The notes under the pieces are model-generated. The model searched no databases and was not told the DNA's origin. It saw only the letters and a program-made list of their open reading frames with translations. From NCBI GenBank assembly GCA_963573385.1, contig CAUYLG010021712.1, positions 35,677 to 99,676 on the forward strand: DNA of 64,000 nt. The letters are read 5' to 3'. The stretch comes from Cacajao melanocephalus. Taxonomy: Eukaryota > Chordata > Mammalia > Primates > Pitheciidae. Position numbers and translations under genes: made by a program. This document shows, piece after piece, positions 26,086-38,889 of this stretch (position 1 is the stretch's first letter; the number at the start of each line of letters is the position of its first letter).

Positions 26086-27429
26086 GCTGAACAACTTGGA
26101 CTTGTGGAAACATTCACGATTATGATTGTTGCATCCATGGATTGGTTAGGTTGTTTGCTATTCATCTGAATAAAAGTAGAATAAAGATGAATTTATTGTG
26201 AAACAAAAGGATATTTTTCACACCGATGGATTAGAGTGATTTTTGCTGCTGTGATTCAAATCATCCAGGGAGCATATACATCCCTATATATCATACATAT
26301 TTTATATTTGGAAATACAGTTTTCCAGTCATCATCACAGAAGTTCCAGATTCAGTAATTCTAGGATTTTTACCTGGGAAGTTTTGTTCTTTCTTACCATG
26401 TATTTCAGTGTGTAGGCATGGTTTTAGGTACTATTATTTTAAACAGCCTTATTTACTTGATTGTTTATTCATATGTTTATTTCACATCTTGTTTTAGAAT
26501 GTGTTTAAAATGGCTTACCAGAACACACAAAATACGGCAAAATTATTGTGAATTTCAAAAAGGAAAATAAATTAAGAAAGTTAAATGTTGGTATGGATGA
26601 CGCTAATATGAAAAAAGCCACCACAGTGAGTTAGAAACACTAAGGATGTTTGCAGAAGTTGAGACACCAGGTCATTCCTGGGGTATCATGTGAAGTAAAT
26701 TATATTATAGTTCTTCTTCCTCCACAACTGGTAGCATTTGCTTGTACATAAAATTGTCTAAAACAAACACTAAGAGCTGTCTTTAGGTAGAAAAGTGGCA
26801 CATAAATTCATCATATATCTGTAGAAGTGCATATGCAAAAGATGGGTATAAATGCACAGACACCTGGGTTATTAGACAGTAGCGTGGGGCTTAGATTGTG
26901 AGCATAGCACCTTTGAGCTTTCTATATTTAACATTTTCAGCACAGGTCAGCAGAGTAACCTATTTCATCTCCAGTACCTGCATTTATTTATTAAGCTATA
27001 TTTATTATCTATACTGATACCATAAAGAATTTAAGAAGGGTTAAACAACAACAAATACACTTACAACGGGACAATTAAAATGCAGATAGAAAAAGAAATC
27101 AGAAATCATATAAAGTAGGGAAAGTCAGACAAATCTGCTAGACACAGTTTTGACTGAAATTGATTATTACATTTAGATTTTCATTGATTATCCTCTAAAG
27201 CTGAAAAGAAAACATGATAAAGTTGCTCTTCTCTGATAATAAGAAAAATCTTACATTTCTTTATTTGTTCCCAGTATTAAATTTTAAGAAAAATATATCA
27301 AATAGAGCTATCCATGAAGGGTATGGAGTCATAATTCTACAGCCTTTACCGTCCCCAAACCTAGCTCAGGAGATTGTGTTTATCTCACTAGTTTATAGTT
27401 AGCTCTTTAGTTAGTTCTGTACATGTGTT
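26086..27429. other. Unassigned AT-rich sequence
   Basis: No recognisable gene or repeat. Part may be older L1. Confidence 0.4.
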
Positions 27430-27560
27430 TTTTTCTTATCTAGATAAAGAGCTCTAAGGATATGTCTGTTCATCTTCTTGTTACGATTTTCTGATATAAT
27501 AGGCACTAGTAAATGATCATCAAGTGAATGAATGAATAATCAATGAATAGACAAACAAAT
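27430..27560 (+). mobile_element. L2 LINE 3' tail
   Basis: 'agataaagagctctaaggat' and 'ataggcactagtaaatgatc' with a 'gaatgaatgaataa' tail resemble the sense L2 3' end. Confidence 0.45.
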
Positions 27561-27628
27561 AATACTTTGTCCAGACAATTGCATGTCCCAGCTCTCACCC
27601 AAAGCACTGGGCTTGGATTATGTAATAG

Positions 27629-28200
<572 letters not shown>

Positions 28201-28230
28201 GAAAAGAAAGATAAAGAGTCCTGAACTCTA

Positions 28231-28250
28231 TGTAAGCGTGTGCGTGTGTA

Positions 28251-28286
<36 letters not shown>
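28231..28286 (+). repeat. Compound (TG)n(AG)n microsatellite
   Basis: Alternating TG/CG to about 28266, then pure AG to 28286. Thr/His and Ser/Leu frames on the opposite strand come from the repeat. Confidence 0.97.
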
Positions 28287-28289
28287 CAC

Positions 28290-29229
28290 GCAAAAGAAAG
28301 ACAGCGAGAGAGAGAATGGATAAATCCAGAAGAAAAGGCATGACTGGGGGGCATCCCAGCTTCTTATGATAACTGATGTAAACTGGAATAAAAAGCACAA
28401 TGATTTAACCCTAATGATCTCAAGGCAGGTAATGCTGTGGCTGAGAGTTTTAGGGATAGAGGAGGTTTAACTTATTTCTAAAAACACACAGAATTATGAG
28501 TATTTGCCTCACTTTGTTGCACAGTGAGAGTGGTGGATCTATCCAAACAATCATTCCAATCAACAATGACAGATATCCAACCTACCATTCCAAGTTGGTG
28601 AAATGCATGCATTTTGGGGATTAGGTTGGGAAAAGAGGCTGAGGAGAAGGCTAGAAGGAGGAAGAAATTTTCATACACAATGGGACCTGTTACTGCAGTA
28701 GCACTATACCAGAAATAGTTTTCAAGAAAGAACTTGAGAATTAATTTCAAATTGAAGTCTAAGTATAATTTAGGCAGGCAAAAAGTAATTTCCTCAGCTG
28801 GCTTTGGGCCAGGGCACTGGACTTAACACCTCATCTCTTGCAAAAAATTGCCAGGGGACCTTTGATAATTATAAGAGAGCATGGCCTTAGATTTACAGCT
28901 CCAGTGTAGGTTGGTATCTTTAGAGGGCAGCGCTACTTAGCACTCAGAACAGACTCCAGTAGATGAATGATACCTTAATGCCACTTACTGATTTACATGC
29001 CCTCTGTGCTCCCAACAGCACCTGTGCTTTTCCGAGAGTGCTTCTGTGCCTAAGGACTGCCAAGACTTTGCTCTGTCAAATAGTATGAGATCAGATCAAT
29101 TGATACTAAAGAACCTCTACAGCTCAGAAACTTAAAAAAAAATGGGTCAAGAGATGCTTGCTTGAGTGATTGTTACTTTTAAGCAGGTAAATATATCAGT
29201 ATGAGCCCTGCAGGGATAATAAAGGTAGT
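28290..29229. other. Unassigned intergenic sequence
   Basis: No recognisable gene or repeat. Confidence 0.4.
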
Positions 29230-29345
29230 GAACACTGGTTGAAGAATCCCAGACCAGGCTTTCATCTCTACAGCCACCAAACTAGGTAAAATCCAGCAAG
29301 TCATTTCACCAAACCAAGCCTCAGTTTCCCTGTTTCTATGAACAT
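29230..29345 (+). mobile_element. MIR SINE fragment
   Basis: 'cagcaagtcatttcaccaaa' and 'ccaagcctcagtttccctgt' follow the MIR core. Confidence 0.7.
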
Positions 29346-29399
29346 GAATAAAATCCAAACATTTGCCTATTCTAAAAGATAACCACCTGATTTATCACC

Positions 29400-29885
29400 T
29401 GGTGGTCTACTCTAACTTTAGAACCCTTTCCTAACTCCCTCTCCCTGTGAACCCAATCCTACTGGCCTTCTTTTTGTTCTCAAATCTACCAAATTTGTCT
29501 GGAGTCAGGGCCTCTGTGCTTCCTCTTCCTACCACACAGAATTCTTCTCACCCAAACCATTACATGGCTGGCTTCTTCCCATCATTTAAATATCCCTTCT
29601 CAGAGGTGCCATCTTATCACCCAATCCAACATTGCCCCTTGCCCTTCATTTTTTTTTTCCCTTATGGCTCCTCATTTTTGTAACTTCATGGTATTTAGTA
29701 CTTTCCAAAATTATCTTTTTATGTCATTGTTTACATGTTCAGTGTTTATCAACAACCCTTCCTCACCCTCATAGAATCAGAGTTTCCATGAGCAAAAGAG
29801 CCTTGTGTATATTTTTCACCAGTCTATTCCCAGTATTCAGGGTAGTGCTTAGTGAAAAGCAGATCCCTAATAAATATGGGAGAAT
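29400..29885 (+). mobile_element. L2 LINE 3' region
   Basis: L2 words in order: 'tcctactggccttctttttg', 'cattacatggctggcttctt', 'atcccttctcagaggtgcca', 'ttgtgtatatttttcaccag' and 'agatccctaataaatatggg'. One of the longest L2 copies here. Confidence 0.85.
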
Positions 29886-30455
29886 GGAGGACCATGGATT
29901 CAGTGATTTCCTGGCCATCCTAGCTCCTGCAGTCTGGGGGCCAGTTTACCTTTAGCTAGGATAATTCAGCTCCAGGAAGTACCATGAGCTGGGATAGTTG
30001 TTTTCAGTGACTCTCCCTAGCTGTCCTCATCCTCTGCCATTCTGGATATAACCTTCTTCTCCTGCAGGCACTGTTGTTAGTTAGAGTCAATTACATACAA
30101 AGGACGATTATGGGGTAAGGGTAGCATGAGATGGAATGAATGAAAATATTTCAAATAGTGCCTAGCTCTTTTCCCCCTTTCTCCCTATGCAGCAATGGTG
30201 AAATTTGATACATACATTAAATTAAATGTGGAGTAGTTGAGTATGAGTATAAAATAAGATTGAAAAATTTAAATATGAAAACTTTAAAAATAATGGATTT
30301 CTAATAATTGATTCTCAAATGCAGTCTATTTCTCACTACACAGCAGGAAAGACAGGAATTGATGAAGAATAAGTGGGGTTGAGAATGAGCACAGAACTTA
30401 AGGGCTGGTGGGGCATTAGCTGACCAGGATGTGGGGAAGAAACCATGAAACCATT
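29886..30455. other. Unassigned intergenic sequence
   Basis: No recognisable gene or repeat. Confidence 0.4.
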
Positions 30456-31045
30456 AAATCTGTAAACCAAAAATAAAATTCTAAGACACCCAACCATTTG
30501 AATGAACTTCTTCCTCAGCCAGCAGACTCTGAAAATTTAAGCTGAAAAGTGGTTCAGGCCATGAAGAGAAGTGGGGTTTGGCATGCCTCCTTATGCCTCC
30601 CCAGCATGAACAGTGACACCAACCTCAAATCTGATAAAAAGCATTTACAATCTGTGCTCTCCAACGTTTGTTACCTACAGGCTTCATCTGCACAATAAGA
30701 ACTTTGGTCTCCACAGTCCCTATCTTAGACATTTTCTTTCTAGTGATCTTAGATCTTTAGATAAATTGAACCAATTGTCAACCAGAAAATCTGCCTATAA
30801 CCAGAAGCACCCCCAACATCCCACTTTGAACTGTCCTGCCTTTCTGCACCAAACCAATGTATTTCTTAAATGTATTTGATTAAAGTCTCATGTCTCCCTA
30901 AAATGTAGAAAACCAAGCTGTACTCCAACCACCTTGGGCACATGTTCTCAGGATCTTCTGAGGGATGTGTCATGGGCCATGTCACTCATATTTGGCTCAG
31001 AATAAATTTCTTCAAATATTTTACAGAATTTGACTGTTTTCATCA
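30456..31045 (+). mobile_element. Old solo LTR, family not assigned
   Basis: The block has LTR features: 'tctcatgtctccctaaaatg', 'accaccttgggcacatgttc' plus 'tcaggatcttctgaggg', then AATAAA within 'ggctcagaataaatttcttc' as a poly(A) signal. I recall this word order from a medium-copy human LTR but cannot name it with confidence. The 88-codon frame at 30613 lies wholly inside it. Confidence 0.55.
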
Positions 31046-31689
31046 ACAGATCCAAAGCAAGAATGTGGAAGATCACGGTAGTGAAAAGCGTGGCAGAGAA
31101 AGGATAGGAATATGGAAGCAGGAGCAGCTGGGTTTTATATGGCTCATACAGAGTCATTAGTTTAAAAACAAAAATGTTTACAGTCAAGGCACACACTCTT
31201 CATTTAATCAAAATGCCCTCCACCTTCTCATGGATTTTCATTACTTACTGTGCCCTGAAGTCCTTTCTATATCACAACTGCATGGCCCAGGAGAGGTGCA
31301 ATGGCAAAGAAACAAGAAGCGATTCTCACAGTTGGGAAACCCAGGAAGCTGGGGATTTCAAAGCTGTAAGTAAGGGATGATCAGAATTGGCCGACACAAT
31401 AGCCGCCATTTGAATTAATAGGATTTCTGAAGCATTAATGTCTTTTTAAGTAGTTGGCTCTGAATATCTTGATTTACCTCTGTTCTGTCTAAATATAATG
31501 TCTAAAGTTGCCTCCTTCCTCTTAAAAAGGTATTAATATCAGGTGAGTTCTAATAGATTTAATTCAAAGTCACAGGAGACATTTGGCAGGGCATAGGAAA
31601 GAGGGCACTTAATCTCTGACTGTGCCTAGTTTAGCCCATGGACAACTTCTTCAGAAAAGAGAACTTTCACTTGACAGTTTTATCAGTCA
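31046..31689. other. Unassigned intergenic sequence
   Basis: No recognisable gene or repeat. Confidence 0.4.
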
Positions 31690-33080
31690 GAGAACATCTA
31701 AGAAACAAAGCTTACCGCACTGGGGAATTCAATAGGAGTAATTAAATATGGGTAATTGGTTACTAGATTACAAGAGCTGAGGATCAACTGAGAAAAAATG
31801 AGGTAGCACTGACATTAGCAACTGCAGGAAGCTGTGACCTTGAGGACTATGATAGAGGCAGGAGGCAGAGAAATTCTAGGCAGACAGGGGCAGGTTACCG
31901 ACCAAACCCCACCTTTCAGCCTAAAATCCTGAAACCTGCGGCTCAAAGTGAGAACTTCTATCACTGTTTTCCCGCTCTGTCCTGATTGGTTGTTTCTGAA
32001 TTATGTATTTTTACCAACGGAAAGTTGCCTTTTCCAAAACTACTGTGACTCTTTGGTTATAAAGACCCCCATCATTTGCCTATAAAGACACCAGACTCAG
32101 TTGGTAGAGGGACAGAAGCAGCTTCACTGGAGAGAGGTGACTTGACTTTAGAGGGACAGCTGGACTTCAGAGGAAAGATGGCTTAACTTTGGAAAGATGG
32201 CTTGACTACAGGAAAGAGCTGGCCAGAGACAGCCGGAAGACTACCTGCACATCCCATCCCTTCTCCAGTTCCCTCCTCCACTGAAAGCCTTTTTCCATCG
32301 CTTAAGAAAATTATCTGCCTTCACCATCCTTCAAGTGTCTGGGCGACCTCATTCTTCTTGGATGCTGGACAAGAGCTTGAGACCCACCAAGTGCCGGTAC
32401 CCAAAAAAAGGCTGTTACACTGGTCCTTTGCCAGCAGAGGGGAGCTGCCCCACACTATCGGGCAAGGGGCCCACTGAGCTGATAATACACTGCTGTCCCT
32501 GGATGGCGGAGTTAAAAGAGCACTGTAACATGCCCTCAGGGGCTTTGGGGGTCACAGGCATCCCCACCTTGGCACCACCACAGGGCCCACATGGAACCTG
32601 CTCCTGCCAGCGCCCAAAGTGGCCAGCCAGATCCCACACTTGCTCACCCACATGCTCTCTCCCACAAGGGGTTGAACATCATGGGCCAAGTAAACAGGCA
32701 CCCCAGTCTCAAGTCCATTGAAGGGGCTGAGAAAAATCCTGCATCAACTAAAGGAGGAAGCTATGTGACTGGAGCCCGGGTCCCTGACCACAGATAGCTT
32801 CTGTAGCTATGGAGAACTGTGGGATGTGCTGGATCGTGAAACAGAGGTGTGGGGTGCCATAGCCATTGTTGAATGTATGCCTGAAGCAGACAGAAAAGGG
32901 AAGAAATCAGATTTATACCTTCTTTCTGCCTTCTAGCCTCCAGCCAGTACTCCCCATGTCCTAAAAGAGCCAGAAACTAGTTGGTAAGAGAGAGTAGGGC
33001 CATAGTTTGTGGGGGTCAGATCCCTGTGATACAGTGGAAGAACAGGAACAGCCTGGGAGAGGGTCAAAACTTTGGCCGCA
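31690..33080 (+). mobile_element. LTR-like block, apparently nested in an older repeat
   Basis: The core (about 31840-32850) is GC-richer than its flanks and organised like an ERV1-type LTR promoter: an inverted CCAAT box (ATTGG, 31985-31989), then two TATA-like words (TATAAAG at 32058 and 32081), then a purine-rich region with two repeated 'aaagatggcttgac/aac'-type units at 32176-32210. The outer parts (31690-31840 and 32850-33080) look like the halves of one older medium-copy repeat. Family and exact borders are not settled. Frames of up to 128 codons inside have no domains. Confidence 0.45.
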
Positions 33081-34004
33081 GTTCACCAAAGCATAATCTG
33101 CCCGCAATCAACTGTTTACTTGTTTTCATGTATAAGATGCACTTTACGGGTACGATGTCAGCATGATATTGCCACCTCACTTTCAAAGTTTCCTTTTCAC
33201 AGAAGTGAAACCATTCAAGATCATTCTACCTAGATGGGTGGTTTATTTCAATGCCAATTTAAAATTATTTTCATAAGTACATATGTATTTGAAATCAATG
33301 AAGAAAAGAAAAGGAACAAATTTGAGAAGAGAATGGAGTGCTAAGTAACACAAACCAGAAATCCATTACAACATACTTTGCAAATACTGTAGGTAATTAA
33401 AGACTTTTAAGGGCAACTACAGTATTATTTACTTGACAGTGGAACTCTTACAGGCTATTATGTAAATACACACTGAGCACATTTTAAAAGTGCATGCTAT
33501 TTACTATTCATAAGTGTTGTTAATATGTATTTCATTTAACCCCAAGGAGCCATTTCAGTCTCTTGTGTGAATTTACATTTATGAATGTTTTTATAAAATG
33601 CATATGATTTACCCAATAGGCAGCTCTGCCATAAGAAATGCTAGAGCTGATTGCCAATTTAACTTTACATGAGTTTCCATGCAATTGTTCCTCAGTTCTG
33701 CTCACGTGCTTGGGCATCCCTAAATAGTCCTTCCTTTCAGAATCCTGCAAGTCAACACCCATGAGCTGCTCAAATGAAGGGATTTTCTAGTCTGTTTTGG
33801 TGGTTCTGGGGATTTTAGTATCACATAAAAAGAGGCCAGGATATGTCCCATCTTAGAAAATAAAATAAAGATTTCAGCACTGAAGATGGCAGTCTATAAA
33901 ATATATGTGTGTGATCACCTTGTTTACTCTGTGAACTGAAGCCCACATCCACAAAATAAAGATGAGCAAGCTCTAGACTAAGATACCTAAAATGTAAAAT
34001 TTAT
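33081..34004. other. Unassigned AT-rich sequence
   Basis: No recognisable gene or repeat. Confidence 0.4.
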
Positions 34005-34172
34005 TCCTCTCTCCTTCTTCTGCCCCTCTTCCCTCCCTTTCTTCTTGCCCTCTTCTCTTCCTCCCTCCTTCTCTTCCCTCCCTCCTTTCCTTTCTCCTTT
34101 CCTTCTCTCCTTCTCTCCTCTCCTCTCCTTTCCCTACCTCCCTCCCTCCCTGCCTTCCTTCCCTCCTTCTCG
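34005..34172 (+). repeat. Homopyrimidine (CCTT/CCCT)n tract
   Basis: About 168 bases almost wholly C and T, with a few g and a. Such tracts are mirror-like and can adopt triplex structures. The 71-codon Pro/Ser/Leu-rich frame across it is a by-product. Confidence 0.95.
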
Positions 34173-34983
34173 GGATAGAATCTTTTCTGCCCCAGTCATT
34201 TTCATTGAGACATCAGTGACCCCAGCACCAAGACACATAGACCATATGCAGAATTTATGACGAGAATAAGGATTCTTTGCCAGTGCACATACCATATGCA
34301 GAATTTACAAATGGAATTTGTTCTGTGACTTTTGTATCCCCTCTGCCAGATCAAAGATATAAACAGGAATCGGAAAAAAAATATTAAAGATCACAGACTA
34401 GTGATAATGTTTCTTTACAGAGAATGTCTCTAGGCTGAAAGTCCCCATCCCTTCTTTCAGAGGAGGATTCAATTGGAGTGCCACTTTCTAACCTAAAGCA
34501 TAAAGAGAAACACTGAAAGCTTTGAAATTTGTTCATATGGAAGAAATAGCCTTGGTGCTGGTCTTATGACTAATAAAGCAAACACAGACTGAATAATTAA
34601 GGACTGAGGTCTAATTCTCATCCAGGAAATCTAAGGCAGGAGAAAGGCTACTGAGCTGCTTTGGTGGTAGATCCAAAGACTTCTGCTGTGCTGAGATGTC
34701 CTGCAGTTCAAGAGAGCAGGTGTCAGGTTGTTCTGGGTCCTACTTGAGAGTCTGGAGGTATAAATCTGGATGCCTAGGGGCCAAGTAAGGACACATAAGC
34801 AGCCACCAGACTACAACAGTATCTGGCCAATGTTAAGGACAATAGCGATCTCTAGTGGAGACAGCCACTGGGGAGGCTATGACTGCATCTCACGCAAGAG
34901 TCAATCTTAATTATTCCAAGTATAGAGAGCTAGAAGTCATCCTGCTGAGTAAAAACAGATCCTCTCACCTCACTTCCTTTCCT
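34173..34983. other. Unassigned sequence with an exact 17-base repeat
   Basis: ACCATATGCAGAATTTA occurs at 34241-34257 and again at 34291-34307, 50 bases apart. Otherwise no recognisable gene or repeat. Confidence 0.45.
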
Positions 34984-35024
34984 CCTTTTTTCTTTCTTTC
35001 TTTCTTTTCCTTTTTTTTTTTTTT
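34984..35024 (+). repeat. (CTTT)n / poly(T) tract
   Basis: Several ttctttctttc units followed by about 14 T. It might be the antisense tail of a lost retroposon, but no body follows. Confidence 0.9.
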
Positions 35025-35113
35025 GACACCTGCAGAAAGACAATAGTAGCAAGAGATACGGAGAGGATATAAGAGAGCAAAAAATGTTAAATAGAAGTTT
35101 AAGTTATTTGTAG

Positions 35114-35545
35114 TAGATTGTAAAATTGGCCACGTATCTTTCCCCTGTTTAAATATATGCTCTTTAAACTCAACATTATAAATTCTCTGATCAAAAAGTG
35201 CAGTTTATTTCTCTACACCTGGAATCTAGGTTGGCTGACTGACTTGGCCAACTCTATAAGGTGTCTAAAGTATTTGCTCATTTGGGGCTCGCCCTTTCTT
35301 GCTGTGAAACCCTGTGACCACAACCCTGTGAATGAGCCTGGGCCAGCTTGCTGGATGATGAGAAACATGCATCACAGTGTCCCAGCCAATTGCTTGTCAG
35401 TAACCAGATATGTAAATGAGCTCAGTTGCGACCAGTAAAGGAACCGCACTGCTGAGCCCAGCCCAAATTGCTGATACAAAGAACTGTGAACAAACAATGA
35501 TAATTGTTTTAAATCACTAGGTTTTGGGCAAGTTTGTTATGTGGC
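35114..35545 (+). mobile_element. MLT1-like LTR remnant
   Basis: The 3' part is recognisable: 'gctgagcccagcccaaattg', 'ctgatacaaagaactgtgaa', 'ttgttttaaatcactaggtt' and 'gggcaagtttgttatgtggc', the usual end of ERVL-MaLR LTRs. The 5' part is weaker. Confidence 0.65.
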
Positions 35546-36067
35546 AGGATGTAATGGAGAAAGCCTCTCTCGCCCAGGCAGATTTTCGGTCTAAAGCAGG
35601 ACTGAACTGCAGAGAGGGGAGAATTTCAAAATGTCTGTGAATCTAAATATTTGAATTTCTGAACTGAGACTGTGTTTACAACTTAATGTGATGGTAGGAG
35701 CAACTAATACTGGAGAATCATTGGCCTCTATGAGTTTTCATTTATGGACAGGGCAGGATCACTCCCCGTGAATAACATTTAAAGAGATGATAAAACATAA
35801 ACTTGGAATTGCATTTTGATCAAAATCCATGTGTAAATCCTGTTTAGCACACTGATGATACTTTTATAAACATGTTTTACATGCCCAGTATAACATAACC
35901 AGCATGGCCTCAGAACAAAAGCATTCACTCTAGAAAAAGAGTTGATGGCAGGACTGTGACATCTAATTTCCATTTACCAAGGGTACTTGCCAAAAAAGGA
36001 AATGCCTTGGACAACTACCCCTGCAAACCTGCTATAACTTAGCCTCAGGTATAGTAGGAGTGCAGCA
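35546..36067. other. Unassigned intergenic sequence
   Basis: No recognisable gene or repeat. Confidence 0.4.
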
Positions 36068-36336
36068 CTGCTGGAGTGTAGTGATACAATCATGACTTAC
36101 TGCAGCCTTGACCGCTCAGGCTCAAACTATCCTCCTATCTCAGTCTCATAAGTAGCTGGGACCACAGGTGTGCACTACCAAGCCCAGCTAATTTTTATTT
36201 TTATTTATTTATTTATTTGTAGAGATGGAGTTTCCGTATGTTACCCAGGCTGGTCTCAAACTCCTGGGCTGAAGTGATCTTCCTGCCTCAGCCTTCCAAA
36301 ATGCTGGGATTACAGGTGTGAGCCACCACTCCTGGC
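36068..36336 (-). mobile_element. AluJ, antisense, lacking its tail end
   Basis: Starts at 'ctggagtgtagtgatacaat', so the poly(T) and the first 30 or so bases of the antisense copy are missing. The linker contains an expanded (ATTT)n run near 36196-36220. Ends 'gtgagccaccactcctggc'. Confidence 0.95.
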
Positions 36337-37595
36337 TAATTTTTTACTAATGGAAAGGTAATGGAGAGACCTTACAGGTCAAATGCTTTTAACAGGAAAT
36401 ACCTGATTTATCTAGACTGCTTGTTGTACATAAAGATGGAATTTATGGATTTTGGAGAGGATGATTGATTAGATAATTAGTAGAGTAAGAAATGGGGATG
36501 CTTTATGCCTGAAATGGCTCCCACTATGTAAGAAACACGCTGCATGCATTGTGTAAATTCACAAGCTAGGGTTGACCAGATTGTTCCTTATGTGAGAGAA
36601 GAAGGGCTTTGGGGAGTTGAGGTAATGGTGTTAGACTTCTCTCAGGGAAGCAGGCTTTGCCCAGGTATTGCAATTGCTTGTACTCTGAATTACTAGGAAA
36701 GTTTGATAATGGGTAAAAGCTACGACTCATGAGAGTCTGCTTTGACAATTTGATCCTTTTGTTTTTTCATCTTCTATTTGGTGTCTCCTGAAGCCTCAAG
36801 GACCTTGAAAACTTCTGATTCAGAAGTAAATCGTCATGCAACCTTGAGAATGCCACTTAACTTCCACATTTTAATGATATTTATTATATTATTAATCAAA
36901 TAGGTAAATTATACAACCTCAAAGGGATAATATGAGCATTGAAGGGACAAAGAATGAGAAATATCTTTAAAAATTATAAAACAAAATACAAATGTAAGTA
37001 ATCAAAGTTGCTACAGAAATCTAGATGTCATATGGATCAAATAACTATCCAATGTCAGCATTTTGTCATCACTGTGTACAATTAGCATGTTTATGTCCTT
37101 TGAGAGCTTGTTCATCTTGATTCTGATTGATTTTTGTGTCTTTTCCAGTACCTGGTAAGCACCAGGTCTTTTACATTAAAGGAGCTCTTCATAGTAACCA
37201 ACTTATTTCCTTCAATTTCACCTGGAGCACACATTTTATAAGTTTTCCACATAAAGTTATTTATGTGGCATTCAGAACTTCATTAAGTTCAGTAACTTCA
37301 AGATTTATTTACTGTTTACCACATGGACTCAAATGTTGATTTTTTTTCAAAGATACTAGAAATTTTACATGGACTGAATAATATGGATATTAAATCTTTA
37401 GAGTTTATTTTCTGGGTACTTGGTAATAAGTACTTTTATCAAAGCTTTTAATACAACTATTAAATTAAGCCATATGAAACTGCCATTCTTTTAAGTCAAC
37501 AATGTAAAAATAATTAGAAATTTTGTATGGTCTAGTCTAATAGTCACAATGTCTAGCAATGTATAGGTTGACCAACACAAGGAATAGTAGAAAAG
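36337..37595. other. Unassigned AT-rich sequence
   Basis: No recognisable gene or repeat. Confidence 0.4.
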
Positions 37596-37607
37596 AAAAA
37601 GAAATAA

Positions 37608-38771
37608 ATCAAAACAGCATGGTACTGGTACCAAAACAGAGTTATAGACCTATGAAACAGAACAGAGGCCTCGGAAGTAATGCCATACATCTACAACCAT
37701 CTAATCTTTGACAAACCTGACAAAAGCAAGCATAAAGGATTCCCTGTTTAATAAATGGTGCTGGCTAGCCATGTGCAGAAAGCTGAAACTGGACCCCTTC
37801 CTAACACCTTACACAAAAATTAACTCAAGATGGATTAAAGATTTAAACACAAGAACTAACACCATAAAAACCCTAGAAGAAAACCAAGGCAACACCATTC
37901 AGCACATAGGCACAGGCAAGGACTTCACAGCTAAAACATGAAAAGCAACGGCAACAAAAGCCAAAATAGACAAATGGGATCTAATTAAACTTAAGAGCTT
38001 CTACACAGCAAAAGAAACAATCATTAGAGTGAACCAGCAACCAACAGAATGGGAAAAAATTTTCACAAGCTACCCATCTGACGAAGGGCTAATATCCAGA
38101 ATTTACAAAGAACTAAAGCATATTTACAAGAAAAAAACAAACAACCCCATCAAAAAGTGGGCAAAGGATATGAACAGACACTTTTCAAAAGAAGACATTT
38201 ATGTAGCCAACGAACATACGAAACATACTTATTACTGGGTATATACCCAAAGGATTATAAATCATTCTATTACAAAGACACATGACATATATGTTCACTG
38301 CAGCACTGTTTACAATAGCAAAGACCTGGAACCAACCCAAATGCCCATCAGTGATAGACTGGATAAAGAAAATGTGGCACACATATACCATGGAATACTA
38401 CGCAGCCATAAAAAATGATGAGTTCATGTCCTTTTCAGGGACATGGATGAGTCTGGAAACCATCATTCTCAGCGAACTGACACAAGAATCAGAAAACTAA
38501 ACACTTCATGTTCTCACTCATAGATGGGTGTTGAACAATGAGAACACACGGACACAGGGAGGGGAACATCACACACTGGGGTCTGTTGAGCAGTGGGATG
38601 CTAGGGGAGGGATAGTGGGGGTAGGGAGGTTGGGGAGGGATAACTTTGGGAGAAATGCCTGATGTAGGTGATGGGGGGATGGAGGCAGCAAACAACTATG
38701 GCATGTGTGTACTTACGCAACAATCCTGCAAGATCTGCACATGAACCCCAGAACTTAAAGTATAATAATAA
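37608..38771 (+). mobile_element. Primate L1 (L1P), 5'-truncated, with internal deletion
   Basis: The 3' end of a primate-age L1: the C-terminal part of ORF2, a G-rich 3' UTR (about 38520-38690) and an A-rich tail. ORF2 is recognisable in broken frames, for instance [19 protein letters not shown] encoded around 38370-38430, near the usual ORF2p C-terminus. At about 38221-38232 the text jumps to 'attactgggtatatacccaa'. From the L1 consensus as I know it, about 250 bases are missing there, which also shifts the frame. The 12-base AAAAAGAAATAA flanks the element at 37596-37607 and 38772-38783. Not able to encode ORF2p. Confidence 0.95.
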
Positions 38772-38831
38772 AAAAAGAAATAAGTGAAATTTGGCAGGCA
38801 CTGTCAATTTGTTGATTGATAACCCAACACT

Positions 38832-38867
38832 TTCCCAGTATTTCTTTACTTCCCAGTATTTCTTTAC
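38832..38867 (+). repeat. 18-base tandem duplication
   Basis: TTCCCAGTATTTCTTTAC occurs twice, exactly and back to back. Confidence 0.98.
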
Positions 38868-38889
38868 CACCTCTCTCCTACAATTCCTA

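Noticed and set aside
32335..32721. 128-codon Pro/Cys-rich plus-strand frame
   Set aside because: Lies wholly inside the LTR-like block, where GC-richer DNA lowers stop frequency.
38029..38418. 129-codon frame that could be called a gene
   Set aside because: It is a broken part of L1 ORF2 and ends after a frame-shifting deletion.
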